Shown: positions 42,012 through 51,844 of the stretch, piece by piece | Layout: each line of letters starts with the position of its first letter | How positions within the stretch are numbered: the stretch's first letter is position 1 | DNA from: Chryseobacterium lathyri | GTDB lineage: Bacteria; Bacteroidota; Bacteroidia; Flavobacteriales; Weeksellaceae | Direction: 5' to 3' | Assembly: GCF_030812195.1 (NCBI RefSeq) | Contig: NZ_JAUSSF010000002.1 | Span: forward strand, 558,001 to 622,000 | Length of the DNA stretch: 64,000 bases | The notes under the pieces: generated by a model | What the model was told of the DNA's origin: nothing | The model's database searches: none | The model's input: only the letters and a program-made list of their open reading frames with translations | Position numbers and translations under genes: made by a program

Positions 42012-42848
42012 TCAAATTTCTTTTGCAATCTCTTTTCCTTCTCTCCTGCTCCATTCGCTCCATGAGCCTACATAGAGATCAGGGATCGGGAAACCGGCAT
42101 AGCTCAAAGCTAAGATAGTATGACAGGCCGTAACTCCGGATCCACAATGGATGATCAGAGACTGGGGTTTATCTTTTAAAAGTTCTGTATATTTTTCTTT
42201 TAAAACTTCAGGTTTCAGGAAGTATCCATTCTCATCGAGGTTTTCAGAAAAAGGAATATTGACTGCTCCGGGAATATGTCCGGCCACCAGGTCAATAGGT
42301 TCCGATTCTCCTTTATAACGGTAAGCATCCCGTACATCTACAACTGTTGAAGAATGGTTTATCAGCTCATTTTCAACGTCTTCCAAATCTATAACCGGAA
42401 GAAGCCAACCTTCTTTTTGAATCACAGAAGTTTTTTCAAAAGCTTCTTCACCGGATGAAAACTCTAATTCTTCTTTTTCGGCAGACTGTATTCCTCCATC
42501 CAGAACCTGTACATTTTGTAATCCAAAAGATCTCAGCATCCACCAGGCTCTTGCCGCTGCATTGGCTCCGTTTTTATCATCGTAAATAACAATGTGAGAA
42601 TCTTCTGATATTCCGAGATTTGAAAGGACCTCAGCAAACTTCTTAATACCGGGAAGCGGATGTCTGCCTCCAAAGGCAGCATCTTGACCAATCTCAGCGA
42701 GATCTTTATCCAGATCTATAAAACGGGCTCCTTTGATATGTTTCTCAAGATAAGTTTGATATGCTTCTTTTCCTACTCTGGCATCAAGAATGATGAGGTT
42801 TTCTGATGGAATATTTTTTAGGCTTAATGATGATATTATTGGAGACAT
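42012..42848 (-). CDS. Sulfurtransferase, tandem rhodanese (SseA-like)
   Basis: A 278-aa protein from the ATG at 42848 (MSPIISSLSLKNIPSENLII); the longer frame would overlap mvaB. Two rhodanese domains are present: the inactive N-terminal half (LDARVGKEAYQTYLEKHIKG, GGRHPLPGIKKFAEVLS) and the catalytic C-terminal half with Cys in IIHCGSGVTACHT. The loop CGSGVTA is the 3-mercaptopyruvate sulfurtransferase type rather than the thiosulfate type. It lies 22 bases after mvaB on the same strand. A role in cysteine-derived sulfur trafficking fits the sulfur-assimilation cluster downstream in coordinates, though it is a separate operon. Confidence 0.9.
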   Translation of the reverse strand: MSPIISSLSLKNIPSENLIILDARVGKEAYQTYLEKHIKGARFIDLDKDLAEIGQDAAFGGRHPLPGIKKFAEVLSNLGISEDSHIVIYDDKNGANAAARAWWMLRSFGLQNVQVLDGGIQSAEKEELEFSSGEEAFEKTSVIQKEGWLLPVIDLEDVENELINHSSTVVDVRDAYRYKGESEPIDLVAGHIPGAVNIPFSENLDENGYFLKPEVLKEKYTELLKDKPQSLIIHCGSGVTACHTILALSYAGFPIPDLYVGSWSEWSRREGKEIAKEI

Positions 42849-42870
42849 TTCCTGTGATTTTGGCGTTAAT

Positions 42871-43719
42871 TTAAAAATGAAAAATATCCTTCGCTTTATT
42901 ATATGAGCTTTCAAAATTCAGCAGATTCAGTTTATGCTCTACTTTTTCAACGCTCATAAAATTAATCACCTGTTCGGTAGGCATATTTCCTACCAGATCA
43001 TCTTTAGCCATAGGGCAGCCGCCGATTCCTTTGATCGCACTGTCGAATCTTCTGCAGCCTTTATCATAAGCCGCTTTCAGCTTTGTATATGAATCTTCAT
43101 AACGGTTATGAAAATGTCCTCCGAAATTGATCTCAGGATATTTAGACGGAATTTTTTCAAATAAAAGAGCAATGGTTTCAGGAGTGGCAACTCCTGTCGT
43201 GTCCGAAAGCAAAACATCTTTAATCCCAATTTCTGAAAATCTTTTGGCCCAGAAATCTACATCTTCCCATTTCCACATTTCTCCGTAAGGGTTTCCAAAG
43301 GCCATAGAGAAATAGATATTCAGCTGCTTGCTTTCGCTTTTAACAAGCTCAAGCATCCTGATGATCTCACTAAAAGCCTCTTCTTGGTTTTTGTTGGTAT
43401 TCCTGTGCTGAAATGTTTCCGAAATAGAGAACGGAAAGCCTAAAATATCTACATTCTGATGTTTTAATGCTTTTTCAGCGCCTCTATAATTCCCGATGAT
43501 CGCAGAAACTTTTGTATTGGATAAGGATTTATCAATATTTTCAGCCACCTCATCGGAATCAGCCATCTGTGGAATTGCTTTCGGGGAAACAAAGCTCAGA
43601 CAGTCCAACACATCAAAGCCAACCTCCATCAGAGAGTTGATATAATCTATTTTTTTGCTGGTAGGGATAAATTCTCCCCAACCCTGCATGGCATCTCTAG
43701 GACATTCAGTAAGAAACAT
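42871..43719 (-). CDS. mvaB: Hydroxymethylglutaryl-CoA lyase
   Basis: A 282-aa TIM-barrel lyase of the DRE-TIM family. It begins MFLTECPRDAMQGWGEFIPT, matching the metal- and substrate-binding N-terminal strand, has SDTTGVATPE and the active-site loop GIGGCPMAKDDLVGNMPTE with catalytic Cys. It cleaves 3-hydroxy-3-methylglutaryl-CoA to acetoacetate and acetyl-CoA in leucine degradation. Length is slightly short for the family (about 300) but complete. Its last base is 22 bases before the sulfurtransferase start. Confidence 0.93.
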   Translation of the reverse strand: MFLTECPRDAMQGWGEFIPTSKKIDYINSLMEVGFDVLDCLSFVSPKAIPQMADSDEVAENIDKSLSNTKVSAIIGNYRGAEKALKHQNVDILGFPFSISETFQHRNTNKNQEEAFSEIIRMLELVKSESKQLNIYFSMAFGNPYGEMWKWEDVDFWAKRFSEIGIKDVLLSDTTGVATPETIALLFEKIPSKYPEINFGGHFHNRYEDSYTKLKAAYDKGCRRFDSAIKGIGGCPMAKDDLVGNMPTEQVINFMSVEKVEHKLNLLNFESSYNKAKDIFHF

Positions 43720-43901
43720 TTTTACTTTTTGATTTTCTCAAATATAATAAAACTAAACAAGTTTGTATATGAGACATACAAATCTAACATTATTTTGATT
43801 TTCAAAGATTTATATTCAATTTAAAATTTCGATAACTGATATGTAACACCGGATAATCCAGACCAGACGTGAAAACCTTTGTGTATCTCCAATATTCTGA
43901 G

Positions 43902-45425
43902 CTAGGTTAATGATTTTACAATCGTAATCAGGCTCATTACAATCACTACCACACCTACTACTGCAAACATTTTTTTGGCAGGAAGACGTGAGGCAAACAT
44001 TGCTGAAAAAGGAGCTGTAAAAACACCTCCCAGAAGAAGACCAAGCACAATATTCCAATGATGGATCCCGATGGTAAAAATAAAAGTTAAAGCACTGACT
44101 ACAGTCAGTAAGAATTTAGCCATAGTTGAACTCCCCACTACATACCGTGGCGTTCTCCCCTCTTTAATCAGGGTTCCGGTTACAAGCGGCCCCCAGCCTC
44201 CCCCGGCAAAAGAATCAATAAAACCTCCTGCCAATCCCAATATTCTGAGATTCGTCCTCTTTTTCTGCCTGTTATTCCCTGATTTTTTATTTTTCCTTTT
44301 AAAAGCATTTCTAAGGATATTGATTCCCAAATACAGTGTGTAGCAGGCAATGACCGGCTTCACAATATGAGCATAGTGTTCCCCGAAATGAGACAACGCA
44401 AAAGCTCCGATAAAGGCACCTACTGCTGCTACAGGAAATAAAACCAAGACCATTTTTTTATTGACATTCCTTAATTTATAGTGACTGATGCTTCCTGCTG
44501 CCGATGTAAATGATTCTGCCGAATGAATACTTGCACTCACTACCGGAGGCGGAACATTCAGAAGCAAAAGGATCGTTGTACAGATCACTCCATATCCCAT
44601 GCCCATAGATCCGGCAACAATTTCTGCCAGAAATCCAGTGAGCAGCATCCAGTAAAAAATATGCCCGTCTTTACTAAGAAAACTCTGGATATCCCCAGAC
44701 AGGTTAAACTGGTAAATAATCAGTGCCAATACACCAATAAGTGTCAGAACACCTATGATTCCCAGATAAATATTGGCTCTTCTCTGTACTGTTTTGGTGA
44801 TGTTGATTAGTTTTTCCATCTCCAGTTTTCTTTCAGGCTGATCTTTTTTTTCACCCAGATATTGCGTTGTAAGCCTATTCAGCTCTTTTACCTTGTATGA
44901 AAAATCTCCTTTTAACTGGTTACGGATGCTTTGCATATTGTTTAAAAGATCATCCATTTCTTCATCGGGAATTGTTTCCGTTAAAATCTCGCGCAACCGT
45001 TTGGCTACCGTTGGAGATTTTCCGTTGGTAGAAACTGCAATTTTAAGATTTCCTTTTCTTACAATGGAACCCAGATAGAAATCACACAGATCCGGCTTAT
45101 CGGCAATGTTCACCAGTGTATTATTTTGATGAGCCCTGTCACGGATCTGCTCGGCGACAAAAATATCATTAACCGCCACAATCGCAAGATCGGCACTGTT
45201 AAAATCATTATCCGTAAAAGACCTCTCGTGCAGGGTGAGGTTGGGATAGTTTTTTTTTAATTCTTTAACCTGATCACTTATTTCAAGGGCTACCAGCTTA
45301 ATGCGCGCTCCCGGAGAATTGATAAGAATAGATTCCAGTTTTTCCAAAGCAACATTGCCACCGCCAATGATAAGCAGTGATAATTCCTCCAGTTTTAAGA
45401 ATATTGGATATAAAAAGTTACTCAT
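43902..45425 (-). CDS. Fusion: siroheme synthase (dehydrogenase) domain plus TSUP/TauE transporter
   Basis: A 507-aa two-domain protein. Residues 1-190 match the precorrin-2 dehydrogenase/sirohydrochlorin ferrochelatase part of CysG/Met8: NAD-binding IIGGGNVALEKLESIL (19-34), ADKPDLCDFYLGSIVRKGNL, STNGKSPTVAKRLRE. After a linker and one membrane segment (about 225-245), residues 255-505 form a TSUP (TauE/SafE) permease with repeated motifs around GSMGMGYGVICTTILLLLNV and GGFIDSFAGGGWGPLVTG. It would complete siroheme for sulfite reductase with CobA and move sulfate, sulfite or another sulfur anion across the membrane. It is the last gene of the cys cluster, 5 bases after the TonB receptor gene. 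Confidence 0.9.
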   Translation of the reverse strand: MSNFLYPIFLKLEELSLLIIGGGNVALEKLESILINSPGARIKLVALEISDQVKELKKNYPNLTLHERSFTDNDFNSADLAIVAVNDIFVAEQIRDRAHQNNTLVNIADKPDLCDFYLGSIVRKGNLKIAVSTNGKSPTVAKRLREILTETIPDEEMDDLLNNMQSIRNQLKGDFSYKVKELNRLTTQYLGEKKDQPERKLEMEKLINITKTVQRRANIYLGIIGVLTLIGVLALIIYQFNLSGDIQSFLSKDGHIFYWMLLTGFLAEIVAGSMGMGYGVICTTILLLLNVPPPVVSASIHSAESFTSAAGSISHYKLRNVNKKMVLVLFPVAAVGAFIGAFALSHFGEHYAHIVKPVIACYTLYLGINILRNAFKRKNKKSGNNRQKKRTNLRILGLAGGFIDSFAGGGWGPLVTGTLIKEGRTPRYVVGSSTMAKFLLTVVSALTFIFTIGIHHWNIVLGLLLGGVFTAPFSAMFASRLPAKKMFAVVGVVVIVMSLITIVKSLT

Positions 45426-45430
45426 CTTAT

Positions 45431-48304
45431 TTAAAGTTTTAGGTCATAGGTAAATGCAACATAATATAGACCTCCAATCTCAGGTCCTGCGGCATACTGA
45501 AAATAGCGGCGGTTAAGTAGATTCGTCGCACCTATTTTAACGCTAGCTTTTATTTCAGGAATTCTCCAGGTTGCCTGTGCATCAAGGGTATAATAGGCAG
45601 GAATGTTTCCTGAAGCTAAAGGGCTCTCCCATAAAAACCCGTCCTGCCATCTTGCGGCAATTGTAAATCCTATATTTTTGATGATCTCTCTATTTCCGAC
45701 ACTTAAATTGACCGCCCATTTAGGGGTATTGAAAGCCGTAATAAAAAGGTCTGAAGTATTGGTTGAAACCAGGTCATTATACGAAACGTTGACGTTCACA
45801 TTATAATTTTTCACCAGATTATAACGGATTCCCAAAGACGTTCCAAGGCTTTTGTATTGACTGTTGCTATTGGTGTACACTCTGTACCGGTCCTGCTTAC
45901 TTCGGTCAAGCATCGCTAAAACCGCATTATTACTGCCTATATTTTCATTTTTAGGCACCGCCACTTCTACCTGTCCCAGAAAACCCTCATAGATATTATA
46001 ATAAAAGTCCCAGTCGATGATCAGCCTGCTGTTGAATAAGGCTGATTTATAGCCTATTTCAAAAGACGTTACCTTTTCAGGCTGTAATTTAGGAAGGTTG
46101 GCCGCGGACAGCAGGTTTCTGTTTTTCAATGCAGCCTGGTTCTGACTGAGTCCTCCATCCACATCTTTATTGACAGCGGAAATAAATTGGTCAATAGAAG
46201 CCAGCGTATATGAATTTTCAAGATAGCCTAACCCCTCATTGGCTTTCGAAAGCCCACCCACTCTTCTTACATTTCCGTTGTTAACGAATGAAAGAGCTTC
46301 AAACAGAGATGGAAAACGGTATCCATTTTGTGCAGAGACCCGGAAATTATGTTGATTAACAGGAGAATACACCACGCTTACCCTTGGATTTAATTTGGTT
46401 TCAAACTCAGGATTTCGGTCTGCGCGAAGAGCCAGATTCACTTTTAGCTTATCGTCGAAAAAAAGCTTGGTAAGCTGGGCAAATGCTCCATATTTCTGGT
46501 AAATGACATTGTTCCCGAAAGTTCCGTCAGGTAAAGGAATATTCCGTTCGCTGACCGGCCTGTCGAAATCGACAAAGTTATTTCCGTCAGGTGTAATGCT
46601 GTAAAGGCGGTAATCTGCTCCTGCAAGAAGGCTGAAAATCTTTACAAATCGAGTGAAATCATAGGTAATTTCGCCCTGATAAAAACGGGATTTCTGTTCA
46701 AGCTTTGCCCCTCCTGTAGCAGGTGCTCCTGCAATTCCGGAATTGGCTGAATCCCAGTTATTAATCCCGATAATTGTATTTTTCAACTGTTCAAAAGCTG
46801 CAGTCCCTGGAATCGCTCTGTTTTTATCAGCTTCCTGTCTTGCCAAAATAAAAGCATCATTCAGATTGATTCCTGAATTAAGCCTGTCCTGCAAAGCGGC
46901 CTGAAAGATGTTTTTCCATTTGGTGTTGGAAAGATTGGTAAGGTCCAGATTATCAGCCAAAGGTTTAAGATTATAAGAGTCTCCGGTATTCTCTATAGAC
47001 ATATAGGCCCTGAATGTCAATTCTTTACCTGTCAATTCTACTTTATGATTCTGAACGGTTGCATTCTGCAGGCGGATCTTATTTCCTCTCTGAAAAGTAC
47101 CATCGAGCAATCCGTACCGGTAAACGTAAGAGGTTCTCCACTGATCTCCAAAACGGTAGTATAATCCGGCATCAAATTTTACATTTTTCACTTCGGGGCT
47201 TACCAGATCTTTTTCATCATATCCTGTCCTTGATATGCTAAAAGTGGTTGGTTTTCCATTGTAATTTACATTTACTGATGTTCGGTTGTTTCTTTCGTCT
47301 CCATATTTGTTCCAAAGATCTTCAGCCGGGTTGTTGGCCAGGGAAAAGTTTGGATTGGCAGTAATCATTGAATTGGGGTTCTGGTCTGTACGGTTGTCTG
47401 AAATCCAGTCAACGCCGCTGAAATAGGAAGCATTGATCTTTACGGCAAAACTCTTGTTAATAACTTTTGCAATTCTGACTGCACTTTCTCCCAAGGTAGC
47501 TGTTCTATGATTCACATTATCCACATGGTTCACACCACCCCTGAAATAAAGGCTGACCCCTTCTGAGGTAAATGGATCTTTTGTCTGGAGGCTCGCCAAT
47601 CCGTTCACAGCATTCATGCCATACAAAGCAGAAGCAGCTCCGGGAGTAATTTCCATGGACTGGATATCCAGTTCTGTAGGTCCTATTGCATTTCCCAACG
47701 GAACTCCGAGTGTGGCAGACTGCACATCCACCCCGTCTACCAGCTGCATGAATCTGAAATTATTGGGAGAATTGAACCCTCTGGAATTGGGAACTTTTAA
47801 AGTAAGGCTTGAGGTTAAAAGCTGCAACCCCTTCACATTTTCCAATGTCTCGTAGAATGAGGCCGCCGGGCTCTCCCGGATGGTTTTTATATCAATTTTT
47901 TCAATGGCAATCGGCGATCTCAGTATTTTTTCAGGAACACGTGAAGCGGAAATCACCACTTCATTGATGATGGTGTTCTGAGGGTTCAATTCTACTGCAA
48001 TTTTACTGGACAATGACAATATTTCAGTCGTCTGGCTGGCAAATCCTTCTTTGGCAATAACAATTCTGAAGGGTATTTTCACCCTCGTTCTCAGCTGAAA
48101 GTTTCCATCCTGATCGGTTATTGCTGTATCCTGAGTATGTTCTACCAGGATGTTTGCTCCGGCAATTCCTTTTTGGGTGTCTGTATGTCTAATTATTCCG
48201 CTTACTTCAATAAGCTGCTGCGCCTGTACAAAGCCGGTGAAGGAAAGGGTAAACAGTATAAGATGGATTTTTTGTTTAAAATATGGATGGTGTATGGATT
48301 TCAC
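45431..48304 (-). CDS. TonB-dependent outer-membrane receptor in the sulfur cluster
   Basis: A 957-aa outer-membrane protein. A signal peptide ends near VQAQ. A carboxypeptidase-regulatory-like domain (30-115: EVSGIIRHTDTQKGIAGANI) is followed by the plug (VISASRVPEKILRSPIAIEK onward, SALYGMNAVNGLASLQTKDP) and a 22-strand-type barrel ending YYVAFTYDLKL. The N-terminal domain marks the Bacteroidota receptor type. Position between cysI and the siroheme/TSUP gene suggests uptake of a sulfur compound such as a sulfonate, sulfate ester or siderophore-like substrate; specificity cannot be told. It follows cysI after 138 bases, so a second promoter is possible. Confidence 0.9.
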   Translation of the reverse strand: MKSIHHPYFKQKIHLILFTLSFTGFVQAQQLIEVSGIIRHTDTQKGIAGANILVEHTQDTAITDQDGNFQLRTRVKIPFRIVIAKEGFASQTTEILSLSSKIAVELNPQNTIINEVVISASRVPEKILRSPIAIEKIDIKTIRESPAASFYETLENVKGLQLLTSSLTLKVPNSRGFNSPNNFRFMQLVDGVDVQSATLGVPLGNAIGPTELDIQSMEITPGAASALYGMNAVNGLASLQTKDPFTSEGVSLYFRGGVNHVDNVNHRTATLGESAVRIAKVINKSFAVKINASYFSGVDWISDNRTDQNPNSMITANPNFSLANNPAEDLWNKYGDERNNRTSVNVNYNGKPTTFSISRTGYDEKDLVSPEVKNVKFDAGLYYRFGDQWRTSYVYRYGLLDGTFQRGNKIRLQNATVQNHKVELTGKELTFRAYMSIENTGDSYNLKPLADNLDLTNLSNTKWKNIFQAALQDRLNSGINLNDAFILARQEADKNRAIPGTAAFEQLKNTIIGINNWDSANSGIAGAPATGGAKLEQKSRFYQGEITYDFTRFVKIFSLLAGADYRLYSITPDGNNFVDFDRPVSERNIPLPDGTFGNNVIYQKYGAFAQLTKLFFDDKLKVNLALRADRNPEFETKLNPRVSVVYSPVNQHNFRVSAQNGYRFPSLFEALSFVNNGNVRRVGGLSKANEGLGYLENSYTLASIDQFISAVNKDVDGGLSQNQAALKNRNLLSAANLPKLQPEKVTSFEIGYKSALFNSRLIIDWDFYYNIYEGFLGQVEVAVPKNENIGSNNAVLAMLDRSKQDRYRVYTNSNSQYKSLGTSLGIRYNLVKNYNVNVNVSYNDLVSTNTSDLFITAFNTPKWAVNLSVGNREIIKNIGFTIAARWQDGFLWESPLASGNIPAYYTLDAQATWRIPEIKASVKIGATNLLNRRYFQYAAGPEIGGLYYVAFTYDLKL

Positions 48305-48442
48305 TTGTTTTTAATTTTAGGGTTGAAAAATGATTTATGCATGGTCAATTAATGAACAGCAAAAACACATTCGAAGCCCTAAAAGATGTTGATAATATTT
48401 CCCGGGTTCTTTATGCCGGTAAAGGAGGTTTGTCATATTTTT

Positions 48443-50116
48443 TTATTTTATGGTTTGTAAATAGCGGTGGGAGAAATCACCGAAAGTCTCTTCTTCATTT
48501 CTCTGTTCTGAATAGATTCCGAAAAGCTGGTCAAGGGTTTCTATGATCTCTTCTTCGCCAATGTTTTCCCTGAATTTTGTATTCAGGCGCATTCCGAGCC
48601 TGTCACCACCGATATGAAGGTTATATTTGCCATACGCTGTCCCTACAAATCCAATTTCAGCATTGGGCGATCTTCCGCAGCCATTAGGACAGCCGGTCAT
48701 TCTGATGGTAATATCTTCATTCTGAAGCCCGTATTTTTCAAGAACAGGTTCTATCTTAGTGACTAAAGAAGGCAAATAGCGCTGAGCTTCTGCCAAAGCC
48801 AATGAACAGGTATTCAATGCTACACACGCTACCGAGTTTTTACGCAGGGCACTGGATTCATCAGTATAAGTGGATATTCCTGATTCTTTAAGCAGGGATT
48901 CAATTTCAGCTTTATCTTCTTCGAGAATATCAGAAAGGATGAGGTTTTGATTGCAGGTAAAACGGAAATTAGCCTTTCCTGTTTCAGCAATTTTCAATAA
49001 CCCTGATTTTAAAGGATATTCCTCTGTATCAAGCACGCGTCCGTGTTCTACGAATAAAGTATAAAACCATTTTCCTTCATGGTTCTTTACCCAGCCATAG
49101 CGGTCTTTTCTCTGCTCAAACTTAAATTCCCGGACTGGTTCAAAATTGAAACCGCACCTTTTTTCTACTTCAGTTCTATATCCATCAATGCCAAGCTTGT
49201 CTATTGTATATTTTAATCTGGATAATTTCCTGTCACTTCTGTTCCCGAAGTCACGCTGTACCGTGATAATTTCATACACCGCCTTTAATACTTTCTCTTC
49301 TGTATCTACAAAGCCAAGAAGAGATGCCAGGCGGGCATAGGTCGCTTCATTTCCATGTGTGGCACCCAATCCTCCACCAGCAGCAATATTATAGCCTGCA
49401 ATTTTATCATTTTCAATAATGGCAATCAGTGCGATATCATTAATAAAAACATCTACATCGTTATTGGGAGGAACGGCAATTCCAATTTTCAGCTTTCTGG
49501 GCAGATATCTGTCCTGGTATAAAGGGTCTTCCTCAGCTTTTCTGTCAACAACCAATTCGTCATCGATCCACAGATCGTAATAGGATTTTGTTTTGGGCAG
49601 GCACATTTCGCTTATTTTTGCTGCCAATTCATAGGCTTCCTGATGCAAAGGCGATTCGGAAGGATTTGAGGTACAGGTTACGTTTCTGTTCACATCCCCG
49701 CAGGCCGCGATAGAATCCAGATGCCGGAGATTGAAGCTCTGAATGGTAGGTTTTACATGAGATTTTAAAATCCCGTGCAGCTGAATGGTCTGGCGTGTGG
49801 TTATTTTAATGACCCCAGTGGAATGTTCTCCTGCAATTTCATTAAGCCCACTCCATTGTTCAGGGGTTAGAAAACCTCCCGGAAGCCTGAGTCGTATCAT
49901 ATAGGAGTACAGCCATTCCAGTTTTTTCTTTATTCTTTCTTCGCGTCTGTCCCTGTCATCCTGCTGATACATTCCGTGAAATTTGATGAGGGTTTGATCA
50001 TCTTCTCTGATGGCTCCTGTGAAATCATCCAAAAGGCTTTCCTTTAAGGTTCCCCTAAGTCCGTTACTGCTGGTTTTGATCCTTTCCACAGGGGAAAGGT
50101 TATTTTTATCTGTCAT
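48443..50116 (-). CDS. cysI: Assimilatory sulfite reductase hemoprotein subunit
   Basis: A 557-aa protein with the duplicated nitrite/sulfite reductase fold: YMIRLRLPGGFLTPEQWSGL, TTRQTIQLHGI, the siroheme-binding DVNRNVTCTSNPSESPLHQE. The 4Fe-4S/siroheme cysteines lie in CVALNTCSLALAEAQRY and MTGCPNGCGRSPNAEIGFVG. It reduces sulfite to sulfide using electrons from CysJ (next gene upstream, 18-base gap). Siroheme is made by CobA and the fusion protein in the same cluster. Confidence 0.95.
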   Translation of the reverse strand: MTDKNNLSPVERIKTSSNGLRGTLKESLLDDFTGAIREDDQTLIKFHGMYQQDDRDRREERIKKKLEWLYSYMIRLRLPGGFLTPEQWSGLNEIAGEHSTGVIKITTRQTIQLHGILKSHVKPTIQSFNLRHLDSIAACGDVNRNVTCTSNPSESPLHQEAYELAAKISEMCLPKTKSYYDLWIDDELVVDRKAEEDPLYQDRYLPRKLKIGIAVPPNNDVDVFINDIALIAIIENDKIAGYNIAAGGGLGATHGNEATYARLASLLGFVDTEEKVLKAVYEIITVQRDFGNRSDRKLSRLKYTIDKLGIDGYRTEVEKRCGFNFEPVREFKFEQRKDRYGWVKNHEGKWFYTLFVEHGRVLDTEEYPLKSGLLKIAETGKANFRFTCNQNLILSDILEEDKAEIESLLKESGISTYTDESSALRKNSVACVALNTCSLALAEAQRYLPSLVTKIEPVLEKYGLQNEDITIRMTGCPNGCGRSPNAEIGFVGTAYGKYNLHIGGDRLGMRLNTKFRENIGEEEIIETLDQLFGIYSEQRNEEETFGDFSHRYLQTIK

Positions 50117-50134
50117 ATTTTATCCATTTACAAT

Positions 50135-51844
50135 TTAGTACACATCTTTTACATATCTGCCGCTGAGTTCTAAGTCTTCAAGGTAGGCATAAGCTTCTTC
50201 CAGGCTGTGCTTTCCTTTATCCTGCAGAATGTCCAGAATGGTTTTTTCAACATCTTTACTCATGGGATCCCTGGTTCCGCAGATATAGAGGGACGCTCCG
50301 CTTTCCAGCCAGTGATATACTTCCTGTGCTTTTTGCTTCAGCCTGTGCTGAACGTATATTTTTTCGGAAGTGTCTCTGGAAAAGGCCAGATCGAGATGAT
50401 TTAGAGTCCCTGTTTTCAGAAAGTCTTGGATTTCGGACTGATAAAGAAAATCTGAAACAAAAGTCCGGTCTCCGAAAAAGAGCCAGTTTCTTCCTTCTGC
50501 TCCAATGGCATCGCGCTCGTACAGAAAAGACCTGAAAGGGGCAATTCCAGTTCCGGGACCAATCATAATGATATCTTTATCTGGCTTGGGAAGTCTGAAA
50601 TGTTTGGCTTCCTGAATATAAAATTCAAGGTTTTCTCCTTCCTTAAATTCAGCAAGGAAACTGCTGCAGAGCCCGTTCTGCTTTTTATCATTAATAAAAA
50701 ATTCAGACTTCGCCACGGTGATGTGAATTTCGGTATCTCCATGAGCTTCAAGGGATGAAGAAATGGAATATAAACGTGGTGACTGGCCTGTTAAAACAGG
50801 AATAAGCTGTTCAAATTCATCGGCATTTTTCACCGGATAAATTCGCAGCAAGTCAAGAAGACTTAATCTTACTTCAGGAATATGATGTCCGGTGATCTGT
50901 GCATATTGAGCGACTGTATTTTTAAGCAGATAGCTGATATTAAGGTGTTTGTAGAGAAGTTCTTCTGCACTGTCCGTAATTTTTGCTGTTTTGATCTGTT
51001 TCTGAGGGTCGATCCCGGTAAGGCTAATGATCTCATCCACTTCATGTTTCGGGTTGAAGGCGATAACTCCCAATGCATCACCCGGGCTGTAGATTAAAGG
51101 TTCTTCTGTTTCTATTTCAATGTGATAGGTTTCTTTATCAGACCCTACATCATTTAAATTGATGATTGTCGAAATTTTTCCATGGTATTTTTTTCTTCCG
51201 GTTGATATTTTGGGACCAACCGTACTTTTCTGGCTGCTTTCTTTCGTTTTATCAGCAATATCCAGAATATGTTCGGCCCAGGCATGAGCTTCTTCTTCGT
51301 AATCAATATCACATTTTTTTAAAGGAAGAATACGCTGTGCTCCCAGTATTTCAAAACGGGAATCGATGTCCTCACCAGTTTTGCAGAACAGAGGGTAACT
51401 GCTGTCGCCCAAAGCCAGAACTCCAAACTTTAAATTACTGATATCCAAATCGTTTTCATGAAGGTAATCGTAAAACTTCTTCGCAAGAATAGGCGGCTCC
51501 CCTTCTCCCTGGGTGCTGATGATGATAAAGAAAAGGTCTTCTTTGGCAAGGTCTTTCGGCTTATACTGGGAAAGGTCCGCCAGCTTTACCTGAATACCTT
51601 TTTTCTTGATGATTCCCGCAAGTTCTACAGCCAGCTTTTTGCTGTTACCTGTTTCAGTACCATAGGCCAGGGTAATTTTCTTTGCAGAAACCGTTTCGGG
51701 ATGAGCAGCAAGAGGAAGTATCTCCTGTATTGCAGCAGAAGAGCCTGCAAGACCCGCCAGAAAGCCGCTGGCCCAGATAGCTTCATCTCTTGAAAAACCT
51801 CCGGATATTTCTTTAAGGGCTTTTAATTTAGTTTCAGACAGCAT
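50135..51844 (-). CDS. cysJ: Sulfite reductase flavoprotein subunit
   Basis: A 569-aa diflavin reductase. The flavodoxin domain (about 50-200) has YGTETGNSKKLAVELAG and IISTQGEGEPPILAKKFYDY. The FAD domain includes RLYSISSSLEAHGDTEIHIT and GLCSSFLAEFKEGE. The NADPH domain has MIGPGTGIAPFRSFLYERDA and ends GRYVKDVY, the family's usual C-terminus. It passes electrons from NADPH to the CysI hemoprotein. Its start overlaps the cobA end by 11 bases. Confidence 0.95.
   Translation of the reverse strand: MLSETKLKALKEISGGFSRDEAIWASGFLAGLAGSSAAIQEILPLAAHPETVSAKKITLAYGTETGNSKKLAVELAGIIKKKGIQVKLADLSQYKPKDLAKEDLFFIIISTQGEGEPPILAKKFYDYLHENDLDISNLKFGVLALGDSSYPLFCKTGEDIDSRFEILGAQRILPLKKCDIDYEEEAHAWAEHILDIADKTKESSQKSTVGPKISTGRKKYHGKISTIINLNDVGSDKETYHIEIETEEPLIYSPGDALGVIAFNPKHEVDEIISLTGIDPQKQIKTAKITDSAEELLYKHLNISYLLKNTVAQYAQITGHHIPEVRLSLLDLLRIYPVKNADEFEQLIPVLTGQSPRLYSISSSLEAHGDTEIHITVAKSEFFINDKKQNGLCSSFLAEFKEGENLEFYIQEAKHFRLPKPDKDIIMIGPGTGIAPFRSFLYERDAIGAEGRNWLFFGDRTFVSDFLYQSEIQDFLKTGTLNHLDLAFSRDTSEKIYVQHRLKQKAQEVYHWLESGASLYICGTRDPMSKDVEKTILDILQDKGKHSLEEAYAYLEDLELSGRYVKDVY

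Noticed and set aside
48305..48442. Search for a riboswitch or second Rrf2 operator between cysI and the TonB receptor
   Set aside because: No copy of the TATCCTAC dyad and no recognisable riboswitch fold seen by eye.
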